Below, piece by piece: positions 25,925-36,147 of a stretch of 64,000 nucleotides of DNA. The stretch lies in contig OZ022239.1 in NCBI GenBank assembly GCA_963978895.1, positions 15,387,874 to 15,451,873 of the forward strand, in the 5' to 3' direction. The position numbers and the translations under genes are program-made. The notes under the pieces are model-generated. The model did no database searches and was not told the DNA's origin. It was given only the letters and a program-made list of their open reading frames with translations. Numbering within the stretch: the first letter of the stretch is position 1; every line of letters begins with the position of its first letter. The stretch comes from Erpobdella octoculata. Taxonomy: Eukaryota; Annelida; Clitellata; Hirudinida; Erpobdellidae.

Positions 25925-26297
25925 CTAGCGAGGGTACCCGGTGTTGCCCGGGGTTTTTGAAAGTTTTTCTAATGTTTGTCTTTTTTGCTCCCATTTCCTT
26001 CTCCGCTTTCCCTTTCCCGCTCCCGGTAGCCTTCCCGTCCTCGGTCGCTTTCCCTTTCGATCGAGAACGGGAATGGGTGAGCAAGCATGAGCGAGAACGG
26101 GAGAGCAAGCGGGAACGGGAAAGCGACCGGGAACGGAAAGGCTACCGGGAACGGGAGACCAAACAGGAGCGGAAAAACGACCGGAAGCTGGAAAGCGGCC
26201 GGGAACGGGAAAGCAAACAGGGAAGGAAACCTGAGTGAGAGAGACAAACATTAGAAAAACCTCTAAAAACCCCGGGCAACGCCGGGCACCCCCGCTA

Positions 26298-26298
<1 letters not shown>
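25925..26298. mobile_element. Short palindromic Helitron-X composite
   Basis: An inverted 3' end (CTAG at 25925, GGGTACCCGGTGTTGCCCGG) is joined at about 26058 (TTTCGATCGAGAACGG) to a forward 3' end (CCGGGCAACGCCGGGCACCC, CTAG at 26295-26298). Minisatellite arms face each other. With only ~370 bases and no (TA)n centre, it is the minimal form of the larger composites. Confidence 0.65.
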
Positions 26299-26338
<40 letters not shown>

Positions 26339-26340
26339 TA

Positions 26341-26531
26341 TTTATGAGTCTGTCTGTCTGTGAGATTGTCTTATATATATTATATATATAAGCTCCTCCG
26401 AAACGACTGAACCGATTTTTATGAAAAAAAATTTGTACCTATCCTCAGATCTACCAAACGTACACAAAAAATTTCATAAACTTTCAGCCGCTTCAGAGGA
26501 GTTTTGGACACAAACACCGTCACGATCTTTA
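26341..26531. mobile_element. Two Helitron-like heads, inverted
   Basis: In plus orientation, AAGCTCCTCCGAAACGACTG AACCG lies at 26391-26415. In minus orientation, AAGATCGTGACGGTGTTTGT precedes TCCTCTGAAGCGGCTGAAAG (26480-26531). The minus block also matches 29279-29310. Together they form a ~150 bp inverted pair. Confidence 0.45.
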
Positions 26532-26541
26532 TATATATTAA

Positions 26542-26730
26542 TGTAAAATCGCTGTTTTTATGATAGGTTTTCCCATTGATAGACGTTAAAGGACTTGGAA
26601 TAACTGTTATGGACATTATTAATAGACCAGAAGGTATAACTAGCCCTAACAAAGCTTCATTTATTATTTTCCAATAAAACTGCAAAACCATTCTATTGAG
26701 CCCGGTATACGATTTGGTGATATCGTAACA
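26542..26730 (+). repeat. 5' LTR of the SAP element
   Basis: 189 bases, TG...CA, containing TTCCAATAAAACTGC as the poly(A) signal. It differs from the right LTR at about six substitutions (for example AACTG/ATT, CCAG/AAAGG, TAGC/GCC), suggesting an insertion that is old but not ancient. Confidence 0.9.
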
Positions 26731-26731
26731 T

Positions 26732-26749
26732 TGGTGATCAGAAGTAGGA
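26732..26749 (+). promoter_or_regulatory. Primer-binding site
   Basis: TGGTGATCAGAAGTAGGA starts one base after the LTR CA. It begins TGG, as needed to pair with the CCA end of a tRNA. The gag remnant at 10.1 kb has a similar TGGTGACC start at the same position. Confidence 0.6.
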
Positions 26750-26756
26750 TACAAGA

Positions 26757-28010
26757 ATGGTTTTGAAATCATTGGATGAGCTTTGGGCGAGTGAAATGAA
26801 AGACGAGCTGGAGAAACGTGGCCTGAGCGATACAGGTAAAAAGGACGAACTTATGGAACGCCTCTTAGCCGCGTTAGTGAATGTGGGCTATGGGCCTGAC
26901 GACGACGAATATCTATTCGACATTGACGAGGAAGCTGTGGTCAAGCGAAGGAAATTAAAAAACAAATTGCTGGAGGAAGAAAGACAACGAGCGAAAGAAA
27001 ACATGGCAGCACAGAAGAAGACAGGAGAAGGAATGATTCTTGGCCACGGAAACAAAGTAGCAGCAGCCGGTACAACTGTTGAGAGTTTGGTCGCAGGGTT
27101 GGCTGAGGCAGTGGTGGACACGGTTCTGGACCAGCGGGCTGCTGGTGATGTGGGTTGCTGCGGCGAAACCCAATTTGAACTGGAGTCTACCAGCTGTGTC
27201 TCAGAGCATGTGACGGATGACGGCCGTACAGACTGCACAAGTCAGGTGGGTCATGATGATGAGCCTGTCAAAGACGGTCATGATAAGGAACCTTGCAAAG
27301 ATGCTCAAGATGAACCATGCAAAGATGGTGACAGTGATACAGTCGGTTTGGACGTCAAAAACCAAACTAAAGAAGATGAGAAGAATGTTGAAAACGAAAT
27401 GCAAAACGATGAGGATGAAAGTGATGATGATTATTATAATAATGGCAATAACAACTATGGCTTTCACCCATACAGCGACGGTTCTGAAACGGAAGCCTCC
27501 ATAACAGACGACGGCACCGAATATTCAGGGTCAGATTTTTGTGAAGAATCTGACTCGGATGAAGCAACCGAGGATTTAGAAACGGACGAAACTCCAATGG
27601 AAAAATACATCAAAGTTAACTTGACAAAAAAAGAAAACACTGATTTGAGAGACGATGGCGGTAATTTAAAGAAAGATCCGCTGGACGATACGAAAGTTGA
27701 CACCGACGAAAGAGCCGAGTTGGAATGTGAAATGAAAACGTTCGATTGTAGCTTGGAAGAAAACAAACACGACGGCGATGAACTTCTCCAAAACAACAAT
27801 AGCAATGTAGCAAGCAAAAACTCTGAAAAAGATGAACCAAGAACAGAAAACGGTACCGAGAGTTCTAAATCAGATAAATCCACAGAGGATTCTAGATCAG
27901 ATAGACTAAGAGTCATTGTAAAATCAAATAACAGTTTGATGAAGGGATTTATTGGATTTATGGAACGACGTGTTTTCGAAAAACCTTTTGAAGAGTTTCT
28001 TGAGATGTGA
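26757..28010 (+). CDS. SAP-domain acidic protein of the mini LTR element
   Basis: This 417-codon frame starts seven bases after the primer site, where Gag normally starts. Residues 5-40 (LDELWASEMKDELEKRGLSD then KKDELMERLLAAL) form a SAP helix-turn-helix motif, known to bind A/T-rich DNA. Residues 60-95 are a basic, probably coiled-coil region (VKRRKLKNKLLEEERQRAKE). The remainder is strongly acidic and low-complexity, with repeated KDGHDKEPCKD/AQDEPCKDG units (about 165-190), EDESDDDYYNNGNNN, and Ser/Glu-rich stretches. The tail (VKSNNSLMKGFIGFMERRVF) is more hydrophobic. I see no CCHC knuckle or capsid motif. It may act as a Gag substitute or be a captured host segment; the function is unknown. 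Confidence 0.75.
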   Translation: MVLKSLDELWASEMKDELEKRGLSDTGKKDELMERLLAALVNVGYGPDDDEYLFDIDEEAVVKRRKLKNKLLEEERQRAKENMAAQKKTGEGMILGHGNKVAAAGTTVESLVAGLAEAVVDTVLDQRAAGDVGCCGETQFELESTSCVSEHVTDDGRTDCTSQVGHDDEPVKDGHDKEPCKDAQDEPCKDGDSDTVGLDVKNQTKEDEKNVENEMQNDEDESDDDYYNNGNNNYGFHPYSDGSETEASITDDGTEYSGSDFCEESDSDEATEDLETDETPMEKYIKVNLTKKENTDLRDDGGNLKKDPLDDTKVDTDERAELECEMKTFDCSLEENKHDGDELLQNNNSNVASKNSEKDEPRTENGTESSKSDKSTEDSRSDRLRVIVKSNNSLMKGFIGFMERRVFEKPFEEFLEM

Positions 28011-28312
28011 AGGAAGAAGAAAAAGCAGACAATTCCGATAAACTGTGCAAAGATGTTCAGGACGAGGCATGCAAAAAAGGCTGTGATGAACCGTGCAGAA
28101 ATGGCGACGATGAGCCAAAGAAAGACTCTGTTGATGAGCCAAAGAAGGACTGGAAGAAACTGTGTCAAACGGTCAAGAGACTTGACCATGTTGTTTGCGA
28201 ATTGCGGTCAAAGCCACGAGTAAAGATCAAGGTATTTTGGTGTTCGTGGTCGAGTCGCATTTCTCAAAAGCGACTATGCTGTTCGGGACGAACAGAATTA
28301 AGAAGGGGGTAA
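28007..28312 (+). CDS. Short downstream ORF of the SAP element
   Basis: It is open in a different frame immediately after the SAP ORF stop, with no ATG at its beginning (first codon GTG). Its start, LCKDVQDEACKKGCDEPCRN then DDEPKKDSVDEPKKD, resembles the EPCKDAQDEPCKDG repeats inside the SAP protein, so the two were probably one protein separated by a frameshift or read by frame switching. The tail KKLCQTVKRLDHVVCELRSK may be helical. It runs up to the polypurine tract. Confidence 0.4.
   Translation: MKEEEKADNSDKLCKDVQDEACKKGCDEPCRNGDDEPKKDSVDEPKKDWKKLCQTVKRLDHVVCELRSKPRVKIKVFWCSWSSRISQKRLCCSGRTELRRG
28301..28309 (+). promoter_or_regulatory. Polypurine tract
   Basis: AGAAGGGGG lies six bases before the right LTR, the expected plus-strand primer position for reverse transcription. 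Confidence 0.65.
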
Positions 28313-28315
28313 TAA

Positions 28316-28500
28316 TGTAAAATCGCTGTTTTTATGATAGGTTTTCCCATTGATAGACGTTAAAGGACTTGGAATAACTATTATGGACATTATTAATAGA
28401 CCAAAAGGTATAACTAGGCCTAACAAAGCTTCATTTATTATTTTCCAATAAAACTGCAAAACCATTCTAGTGAGCCCTGTATACGACTTGGTGATATCGT

Positions 28501-28504
<4 letters not shown>
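28316..28504 (+). repeat. 3' LTR of the SAP element
   Basis: 189 bases, collinear with 26542-26730 and without indels. It is followed directly by a (TA)n run (28505-28562). Confidence 0.9.
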
Positions 28505-28565
<61 letters not shown>

Positions 28566-28659
28566 AGATGAAGATGATTCATCTTACGTATTTTCATAAT
28601 AGTTGTTTATTTTATTTTATTATGTGTGCATATTTTGGTTGTGTTGAAACAATAGTCAT

Positions 28660-28975
28660 TTATGTATGAATGTATCTGTGTGTATATGTGTGTATATGTG
28701 TGTATATATATGTATATATATATGTATATGTATGTATATATGTATATTTGTGCTCCTGTGACATTGTGTGTGCGTATAATTTTTGTATCATTAATGTATA
28801 TATATGTATATGTGTGTTTGAGTGTATATATACATGGATGGATGTATGTATATGTATATATATATATGTATATATATATATATGTATATATATATATGTA
28901 TATATATATATATGTATATATATATATGTATATATATATATATGTATATATATATATGTGTATATATATATAATT
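28660..28975. repeat. (TATG)/(TA) interrupted microsatellite
   Basis: TGTGTATATGTGTG passes into repeated TATATATATGTATATATA units of about 18 bases. Long Tyr/Ile/Met/Cys frames are artefacts. Around 28566-28585, TAAGATGAAGATGATTCATC shows a short hairpin. Confidence 0.85.
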
Positions 28976-29034
28976 GGTATTAGTCTTTTTCCTTTTTGTG
29001 GTCTTCAATAAGAAAATGAGGTGTTCTGGGCAGA

Positions 29035-29227
29035 GAAATTGGAATTATCAAAAGATTTGTCAGAACCGGGCGAACTTCTGCAAAGTGAGATAATTCAGTT
29101 TAGAGTCAAGAAAAGGATTATATTCAAGGAAGAATAATAAAGTTAAAATAAATTCGAGAAATATTGTGTTATAAATAACTTCGACTTTAACGTTACGAAT
29201 CGCTAGAAAGCATATTCCTCTACGTTT

Positions 29228-29231
<4 letters not shown>
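29035..29231 (+). mobile_element. LTR remnant (same family as 10.1-10.4 kb)
   Basis: It ends ...GAATCGCTAGAAAGCATATTCC TCTACGTTTACA, the reverse complement of 10132-10165 with a few differences, and shares CACAATATTTCTC and GTCAGAACC-type segments further in. No internal sequence adjoins; it is followed by (TA)n. It is probably a truncated solo LTR. Confidence 0.5.
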
Positions 29232-29262
<31 letters not shown>

Positions 29263-29399
29263 ATATATAATATATATAAAGCTCGTGACGGTGTTTGTGT
29301 CCAAAACACACACAAACACACACATAGATTCATTTAAATAAATAGAAGATATAATTATATAAGCATTTGTTACGATTAAAGTTGTCAATTCAAAGGTTG

Positions 29400-30900
29400 A
29401 TTTGTGTCAATTTCTCAGACTGATAAACAACTGATAATAATAAGGCAGTAGATCATTTTTAAATTTTTCTTATGAACTTCAGCGCCGGTTGTGCTTACTT
29501 GCTTGATTGTTTGCAAGTCTTGAATGTAAAATTTATTTCACATACATTCGGTCATTCAATTGAGTTAAAAGTTGAAATATAGGCGAACTCCTCATGACAT
29601 TGCATTTTATTTAATTTTGAAAAATTAAAAAAGTTTTTAATGAAAATATTAATTATTTATTTTTTGAAACTACAACAAATTAAACGTAATTATATAATTA
29701 GTTACAATTATAAATTGAAAAAAAATTAATATGTTTGTGCATCAAATGGAAACCCGGCTAATCCTAAAATATAAAAGATGTGTGGTGAAAACTCCTTGTT
29801 CTGCGGTTTGCTTCTTCTATCTACTTCAGTCAAATAAATTTGTTTGCTTATTTTCAAACTTAAAATTTTGGGAGAACCCCTCATTGTTAAAACTAAAACT
29901 GAACGCAAAAGCTAATACCACGTGGAGATAATACTGTCCTGCCACAGCAAAAGCAAGCCAGTCCACTTTTGGCCTAAAATTAGGTTAATTGTCTATTTAA
30001 ATGTAGAAAGCAAGACCTACATTATGAAATTATGATATATACGAATTGGTTGTACTCTGCATAGTTTGTGTGTATAACCAATGACAAAAGAAATCATGTC
30101 CCGGCACTATTAGTAAAACCTACGGCCTAAAAAACGTAAAAAAACTGTTTACTAGAAAATTTTCATATTCTTCGTACTGTGGCTTTTTCACACTAATTTC
30201 CTCAAGAAAATAATTTAACACAATTTAGGTCGTTTTAGCCAATCATCTTTTTGTGGTCAATAAATGATGAGAGTACGAGAAGTTTTAGAAATTATTTACA
30301 ATTTTTAGCGGCTTGACTTTTCGCCACACTTTATAATTAAAAAAGGATCTACTTTCTTTATTGATCTTTTTTAGAGTTTTAATAAACATTTTTATACAAA
30401 TACTACCAAAATGACGGCGTTTTTTTAGAACTAGTGCGTCTTTTCTCTTTTCTTTTACACTCCCTTTCTCTTTTTTTTCTCTCACTATTTCTTGCTGATT
30501 TTTTCTCTCTTTCTTTCTCCTTCTCTATCTTTCTCTTCCGTTTTCTGACTGCACGTTTTTACTTTTCTTTTCCCTTTCTCTCTTCTAATTCTCTCTTTTT
30601 ATTTTTTTTTCTTTTGTCTTTCTTTTTGTTTTGCTTTTTTCTCTCGCTCTATTTCTCTTTCTCTCTTTCTTTAAAAAAAAACAAAAAACTATTTCATTAA
30701 AAAATATCATGATAATTTGTGTACAGCTCAACGTCAATCAATTTGGAAGCAAAAAAAGTTTTTTCGTAGGTGGAAATATTTCCCAACACTGAATCCAATG
30801 AGGAAATTTTGACCTACGAAAGCAATCATCGTAGCTGAGATCAATTTAACAAATCGCCTCCAGAATAAATTTTTCTCACAAGTCTAATGCAAAAAACACA
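29400..30900. other. No gene seen
   Basis: The region is A/T-rich. A CT-rich tract at 30435-30672 gives a spurious Phe/Leu/Ser frame. No repeats with clear ends were noticed. Confidence 0.5.
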
Positions 30901-30936
30901 AACTCTCTACTGTGTCTAGTTTTCGAGTTTATTTTC

Positions 30937-31245
30937 TTCACCACCCAGCTAGCCAGCCACTTACCCACCAAGCCACCCACTCAGCCACCCACCTAGCCAC
31001 TCACCCAACCACCCACCCAACCATCCATCCAGCCACCGACCCAGCTACCCACCCAGCCACCCAGCCAGCCACTCAGCCATCCAGCCACCCATTCACCCAG
31101 CCAGCCAGCCACTCAGCCATCCAGCCACACATTCACCCAGCCAGCCAGCCACTCAGCCATCCAGCCACCCATTCATCCAGCCAGCCACCCACACAGCCAG
31201 CCAACCAGCCATTCAGCTAACAAGCCATCCAGCCAGTCAGCAGGA
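30937..31245 (+). repeat. CCAGCCAC-type minisatellite
   Basis: A short degenerate unit (CCAGCCACCCA) is organised into ~60-base higher-order repeats, each containing CCAGCCAGCCAGCCACTCAG CCATCCAGCCA and an ATTCA(C/T)CCAG step, three copies between about 31075 and 31195. The open Thr/His/Pro/Gln frame is a by-product: no start context, no splice sites and no homologue I recognise. Confidence 0.85.
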
Positions 31246-31699
31246 CAGACTAACATGTCCAATAAATTGATTTTTTAAATGGATCTGCTGAATTGAATAG
31301 CAGTTATTCACTGTGGCTTTCGATCATCAAAATGTCAAATTTACTATGAAGCATATTTTTTTTATTTGACTTTACAGGATTGAATTGCTAAAAATAACGA
31401 GCTCTTTACAATATTCCGACAACTGAACTACTTAGCCAGCTGAAAAATCTAATAAAGCATTAATCAAAGTCGTTTTGATAAGAAAGAAATTTTTGTGTTT
31501 GAAAGTTCTCGATGAGTGCGTATGCTCACGTGCATATTATACCGACATGTTGTTTGTATGCTCACGTGCATATTATACCGACTTGTTGCTTGTATGTTCA
31601 CGTGCATATTATACCGACATGTTGTCTGTGTGCATTTATGAAAACATGATTTATTGAAAAAATGAATGAACAAACGAACAAACAAACGAACGCCGTTAC

Positions 31700-31862
31700 G
31701 AAGGTACGGGCGGACGGGCGGGCGAGCGGACGGGCGGACGGGCGGGCGGGCGGACGGGCGGGCGGGCGGGCGGGCGGGCGGACGGGCGGGCGGGCGGGCG
31801 GGCGGGCGGACGGACGGACGGACGGACGGACGGACGGACGGACGGATGGATGGATGGATAGA
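31700..31862. repeat. GGCGGGCGGAC-type minisatellite, GC-rich
   Basis: Tetranucleotide GGCG/GGAC steps grade into (GGAC)n, then (GGAT)n and (AGAT)n. It is strikingly GC-rich for this window. It opens frames on both strands (RPPARP, GRADGRA) that are artefacts. Upstream, three copies of a ~45 bp unit containing CACGTGCATATTATACCGAC lie at 31520-31620. Confidence 0.9.
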
Positions 31863-32049
31863 TAGATTTTTTTGCAGAACCATGGGTCATTGTGTCGAGG
31901 TTCTGGAAATTGTACACAAAGCATCATCGGAAATCCTACCAGCTTGTCTACGGCAAAAACGTTTCTGTAAGAAGTTAATTTTTTTATCTGATCAGAAATT
32001 AATCTCTTTCAGAAACTTGTTCATTAAAAAGCTATTTCACTAAAATAAA

Positions 32050-33480
32050 TGAATCTACGACAAAATGCTTTCTATAGGTTCTCTTATCTTGGCACGAAAC
32101 CCGATCTCAATCCCGAAACGCTATGATACCGGGTATGACAAATTTCTAATTTATTGATCCACAAAAAGGATCCACAAAAAGCCGAGATTTATAATACTCA
32201 AAATTGACTTCTTGAAATTTTCTGAAGTTTTCGTTGTGTCTGGCAGGATGTTCAGGTGATGTGTGGACTGATTGTAGTTCTGATCATCATCTAGTACAGG
32301 CCAAGTCAGCTTTATACTAAAACGTTCAATATCGTTAAAATATGGAAAGAAACCAAACGTCATCCTTCTAATTTTTCCCCATTATAGAAATACAACTGGC
32401 TTTTGACTCCTTTGAAGTTGGTGTAAAGGTGAAGATACCGTTGTAAGCTCGTTTGGTTTTGCAGTATTTCTGAATTGTAAAAAAGCTGCACAAAAACTGG
32501 AAACGGCATTTTAGGAGCATTGATCGTAACCTTGCTTTCAAGACAGTAACTTGTTGTTGACTTCTTTTTACAGTTCAACGCACCGCAGTTTGGACCCTGA
32601 AAGTTTATTGGTATACTTGAATAGACCGCCATTTGACTTCTATCAAAAATCTTCAATCTGGACAATCGTGTTGATTCGAGATATGACGCTCTTCAAATCG
32701 CTCGGTTAGCTCAGGCTGAACGTTATCTATTGTCGTCTCTCGTTTGGCGTTCATCTTTTTCTGCATCCGTTTTTGCGGTTCTCCCAAAGGTGGAAATTGG
32801 TTGGGTTGACCCGTATGTTGGATTGGGTTAGGTTCAATTTTTTGACACTAACGTGAGAAATGTTGAAAAAAATTAAAAAAATTATTTTAAATTAACCAAA
32901 CAATTGGATTATAAAATTTTACTTTCTAGGAAGGTCGGGTTGAGTTGAAAAAGTGGTGGTTTGGGTTGAGTTGCTTGCTGAAAATAGACACATGTCCCAC
33001 TCTGGGCCTTCTTAGATCGCGCACGAGCACGAACTCATTTAAAATCTTCTTGTTCGCTGATTTTATCTAGATTACGTCAATTTGTTGATGCGAATATCTT
33101 TTTTAAAATATTATGCCCTTAATTTTTTATTTTAATATTGTCTGATCCTCAAAAACCCCACATGCTCTACGTCCTTTACACACAAAAAACAGTTTGAAGT
33201 TTTTTCAACTACCCATACATCATCTAAGCTTTAATAATTACCCTTGCGAGTAAGAAAGCTGTTTTTCATAGGCGTAGAGCAAGGTTGTCAAACATGTGGT
33301 TCTTTTGAGAAACGAAATAAATAGCAGAAATGTCATTTTTTGGACAGATCGCTTGCGTCGTCACAAAAGAAGCAATCGTCAAACAGTGAACGACTAGGTC
33401 AGAAGTAGTCAAAAAAAGAGAAACAATTTTAAAACTGAAGTATTACAATACAATGTTATACAAGGCTATACGAAATTTGG
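32050..33480. other. No supportable gene
   Basis: A fragment at 32095-32150 matches the repeat at about 20310-20370. A minus-strand open stretch at 32360-32665 has a Cys pair (CGALNCKKKSTTSYC) but no flanking exon evidence. Near 32800-32990, GGTTGGGTTGACCCG and GGTTTGGGTTGAGTTG recur, typical of hAT subterminal repeats. Nothing convincing otherwise. Confidence 0.4.
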
Positions 33481-33490
33481 CAATGATTTA

Positions 33491-33850
33491 TTTATATATA
33501 TAAAAGAACATGTCTTGACTGACTGACTGACTGACTGACTGACTGACTGACTGACTGACTGACTGACTGACTGACTGACTGACTGACTGACTGACTGACT
33601 GACTGACTGACTGACTGACTGACTGACTGACTGACTGACTGACTGACTGACTGACTGACTGACTGACTGACTGACTGACTGACTGACTGACTGACTGACT
33701 GACTGACTGACTGACTGACTGACTGACTGACTGACTGACTGACTGACTGACTGACTGACTGACTGACTTTGATTTCCAGGACCTCAAATGTAAGGTTAAA
33801 AATAGAGTTATTTGATTTTAAAAATTACTGCTACTCAAAAACTGTAAGTG
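33491..33850 (+). mobile_element. Older Helitron A copy, internally deleted
   Basis: TTTATATATATAAAAGAACA TGTC leads into a very long (CTGA)n run and then one partial 156 bp unit ending CTCAAAAACTGTAAGTGGTA. A younger family A copy begins 13 bases later, so this copy is interrupted or truncated by it. Confidence 0.6.
33515..33768. repeat. (CTGA)n tetranucleotide array, ~254 bp
   Basis: About 63 uninterrupted CTGA repeats lie at the place where the other family A copies have only 7-13. A minus-strand Ser/Val/Gln frame through it is an artefact. Confidence 0.95.
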
Positions 33851-33862
33851 GTAATATATATA

Positions 33863-35344
33863 TCTATATATATAAAAAAAGATGTCCTGACTGACTGACT
33901 GACTCACTCACTGACTGACTGACTGATAATCAACGCCGAGCTCAAACGCCTCATCCTAGGAACGTGAAATTTGGATCTTATATTACCTTTATTGCGTAAG
34001 CATCCACTAAGAAAGGATTTTTGAAAATTTTGCTCCTGAGGGAAAAAAACTGGAAAACAAACTTTTTTCTAAGACAATGCATATCTCAAAAACCAAAAAT
34101 GAGAAGATTTTGAAATTTGGTGTAAGGATTCTTCTTGAAAAATAAAAAGATACGTGTTTACCATTTTTTGAAAATTCGGTTTCCCGGACCTCAAAGGTGC
34201 GTTGGAAAATTGGGTTATTTGGTTTTTAAAGTAGCTGCTACTCAAAAACTGTGAATGCTACAGGAGTAAAAATTAGTATTTAGTTTCTACTCCAAAAATA
34301 ATGAAATACGTGTTTTAGCATTTTTTGAAAATTTGGTTTCCAGGACTTCAAATGTGGGGTGGAAAATAGGGTTATTTGTTTTTTAAAGTAACTGCTACTC
34401 AAAAACTGTATATACCACAGATGTAAAAATTAGTATTTAGTTTCTATTCTAAAAATAAAGATATACGTATTTTACCATTTTTTGAAAATTTGGTTTCCAG
34501 GACCTCAAATGTGGGGTGGAAAATAAGGTTATTTGTTTTTTAATGTAACTGCTACTCGAAAACTGTAGATACTACAGAAGTAAAAATTAGTATTTGGTTT
34601 CTACTCCATAATTAATGATATACGTGTTTTAACATTTTTTGAAAATTTGGTTTCCAGGATTTCAAATATGGGGTGGAAAATAGGGTTACTTGGTTTTTAA
34701 AGTAACTACTACTCAAAAACTGTAAATGCTACAAAAGTCAAATTAGTATTTAGTTTCTACTCTAAAAATAATGATATACGCGTTTCACCATTTTTTTTTA
34801 AATTTGGTTTCCAGGACCTCAAATGTGAAGTGGAAAAAGGGTTATTTGATTTTAAAATAACTGCTACTCAAAAACTGTAAGTGCTACAGATGTGAAAATT
34901 AGTATTTTGAGGTTTTGTGCCTATTAAAAGTAGATGAGTTCAGTTTATCACCGGACGGACGGGCCAAGCCGTTATTTTAGGGTCTTCATACGGCCCTGCC
35001 CAAATCTTAAATCAAGGTGGGACGGGCCGAGATTTTTAACCAAATATATAGACATTTTAGTGATTTTAGGGTGTTCAGACGGGTCGGGCTAAACCTGAAG
35101 TCAAGGTGGGACAGGCCGAAGTTTTTCATCAAGTATATAGAACTTCTAGGCTTGTAAAAACGGACCGGGCCCATATTAGACGGGCCGTGCCGGGCCAGGA
35201 ATTTCGGTTTTTGAAACGGGCTGGGCCAAGTTCTCGACGGGCCGAGCCGAGACCTAAAAAATTGATCCGTGCAGTACTCTACTATGTATGCACGGTTCAA
35301 TTTCTTTAATTTCATGCGAGCGAAGTCGCTACGGGCACTGCTAG
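33863..35344 (+). mobile_element. Non-autonomous Helitron, family A, complete copy 2
   Basis: It starts TCTATATATATAAAAAAAGA after an A and ends GCGAGCGAAGTCGCTACGGG CACTGCTAG before a T, the same termini as 741-2375. The interior has the same order: (CTGA)n, conserved head, five ~156 bp units, and the GGGCCGGGCC-rich stretch. No coding capacity. Confidence 0.75.
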
Positions 35345-35451
35345 TTACTAATATTGTGCTTCGACCAGTGTCGTGGTTACCACACCCCAAACCTCTCGAC
35401 TGGGCGCCCCAGGTTTAAAGGGCCCTAAAATTCAGGTGACTTTATATGTAA

Positions 35452-35612
35452 CTAGCGGGGTACCCGGCGTTGCTCGGGATTTTTAGAAGTTTTTCTAATG
35501 TTTGTCTTTCTCGCTCCCGTTTCCTTCCCCGCTTGCGCTCCCGCTCCCGGTTGTTATTCGTTCTCTGTCGCTTTCCCGCTACCCCTTTCGCTCTCAGTTG
35601 ACCCCCAACCTA
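35452..35612 (-). mobile_element. Helitron-X 3' end fragment
   Basis: CTAGCGGGGTACCCGGCGTT GCTCGGG starts the reverse-oriented terminus, followed by CTAATGTTTGTCTTTCTCGC and ~90 bases of pyrimidine minisatellite. A SINE-like copy is inserted just beyond. Confidence 0.6.
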
Positions 35613-35623
35613 GATCCGACACT

Positions 35624-35791
35624 TTTTTTTAATGATAGTTTATAGTCTTTTACACCAGGTGTTTTAAGACTGAAATGGCTGTCTGTTAGCAGCACCTAAG
35701 TACTTCCTGTCATGGATCATAATTTGATTCTTTTAAATTTTCCCTCCTTTCTCCAGTCTTGAGACTGGCTTGCAAAAGCAAGGCAGAGTTA
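35624..35791 (-). mobile_element. SINE-like repeat, copy 2
   Basis: The body matches 44905-45095 in reverse complement, with an A-tail (T-run at 35624-35630). Flanks ATCCGACACT (35614-35623) and ATCCGATACT (35792-35801) form a 10 bp target duplication with one difference. Confidence 0.7.
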
Positions 35792-35892
35792 ATCCGATAC
35801 TGCTTAACCTTACCCAACGAATTTAACATGTAATTAAAAATTGAATTAATATTGTTAAGGTAAACATAATACGACTATATTTTGAATTTTAG

Positions 35893-36036
35893 ATGAATAA
35901 CATACTGGGAAGCGGATCAAAATGTGATTACAAACTTTGCCGCGGACTTCAATGGACATGTGAAGCTAAAGAAAAGCTCATAAAAATACATGATTCTAAT
36001 GCACCTCAGACGTCCTCAGTGTACTGGTCTCTCTAG
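35893..36036 (+). CDS. Short ORF of unknown status (47 codons)
   Basis: The ATG directly follows a splice-acceptor-like TTTTGAATTTTAG. The product MNNILGSGSKCDYKLCRGLQ... contains three cysteines (KCDYKLCRGLQWTC). I recognise no family and found no upstream exon; it may be chance. Its 3' end is about 110 bases from the GT92 stop codon on the other strand. Confidence 0.2.
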   Translation: MNNILGSGSKCDYKLCRGLQWTCEAKEKLIKIHDSNAPQTSSVYWSL

Positions 36037-36147
36037 CACTTTTTAAACAACTCAGTGAATCATCATTTATTTTAAACATAATTGTAAACGTTTTGTAAAA
36101 ATTAAAAAAAAACTTATTTCAGCAAAGACTCATCGAAGCAGTTTGAT

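Larger units (their letters stand above)
26542..28504 (+). mobile_element. SAP-ORF mini LTR retrotransposon (non-autonomous)
   Basis: It is bounded by two 189 bp direct repeats that start TGTAAAATCGC and end ATATCGTAACA, with about six differences between them (~97% identical). A tRNA-type primer site follows the left LTR and a polypurine tract precedes the right LTR. The 1.6 kb interior encodes one large SAP-domain protein and a short downstream ORF; no protease, RT, RNase H or integrase is present. It would need proteins from another LTR element. It is inserted in (TA)n DNA, so a 4-5 bp target duplication is not diagnostic. Confidence 0.85.

Noticed and set aside
27464..28189. 241-codon minus-strand ORF opposite the SAP gene
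   Set aside because: Antisense shadow of the acidic SAP ORF (Glu/Asp codons read as Ser/Phe/Leu); the plus strand has the domain, the Gag-like position and the LTR context.
30912..31220. Thr/His/Pro/Gln mucin-like ORF
   Set aside because: The CCAGCCAC minisatellite explains it completely; no signal peptide or exon context.
31464..32043. RPPARP/GRADGRA proteins
   Set aside because: Both strands of a GGCG/GGAC tetranucleotide-type repeat are open; artefact.
33488..33787. Ser/Val/Gln repeat protein (SQSVSQSV)
   Set aside because: The (CTGA)n array read on the minus strand; the same artefact occurs at 677-859 and 7370-7440.
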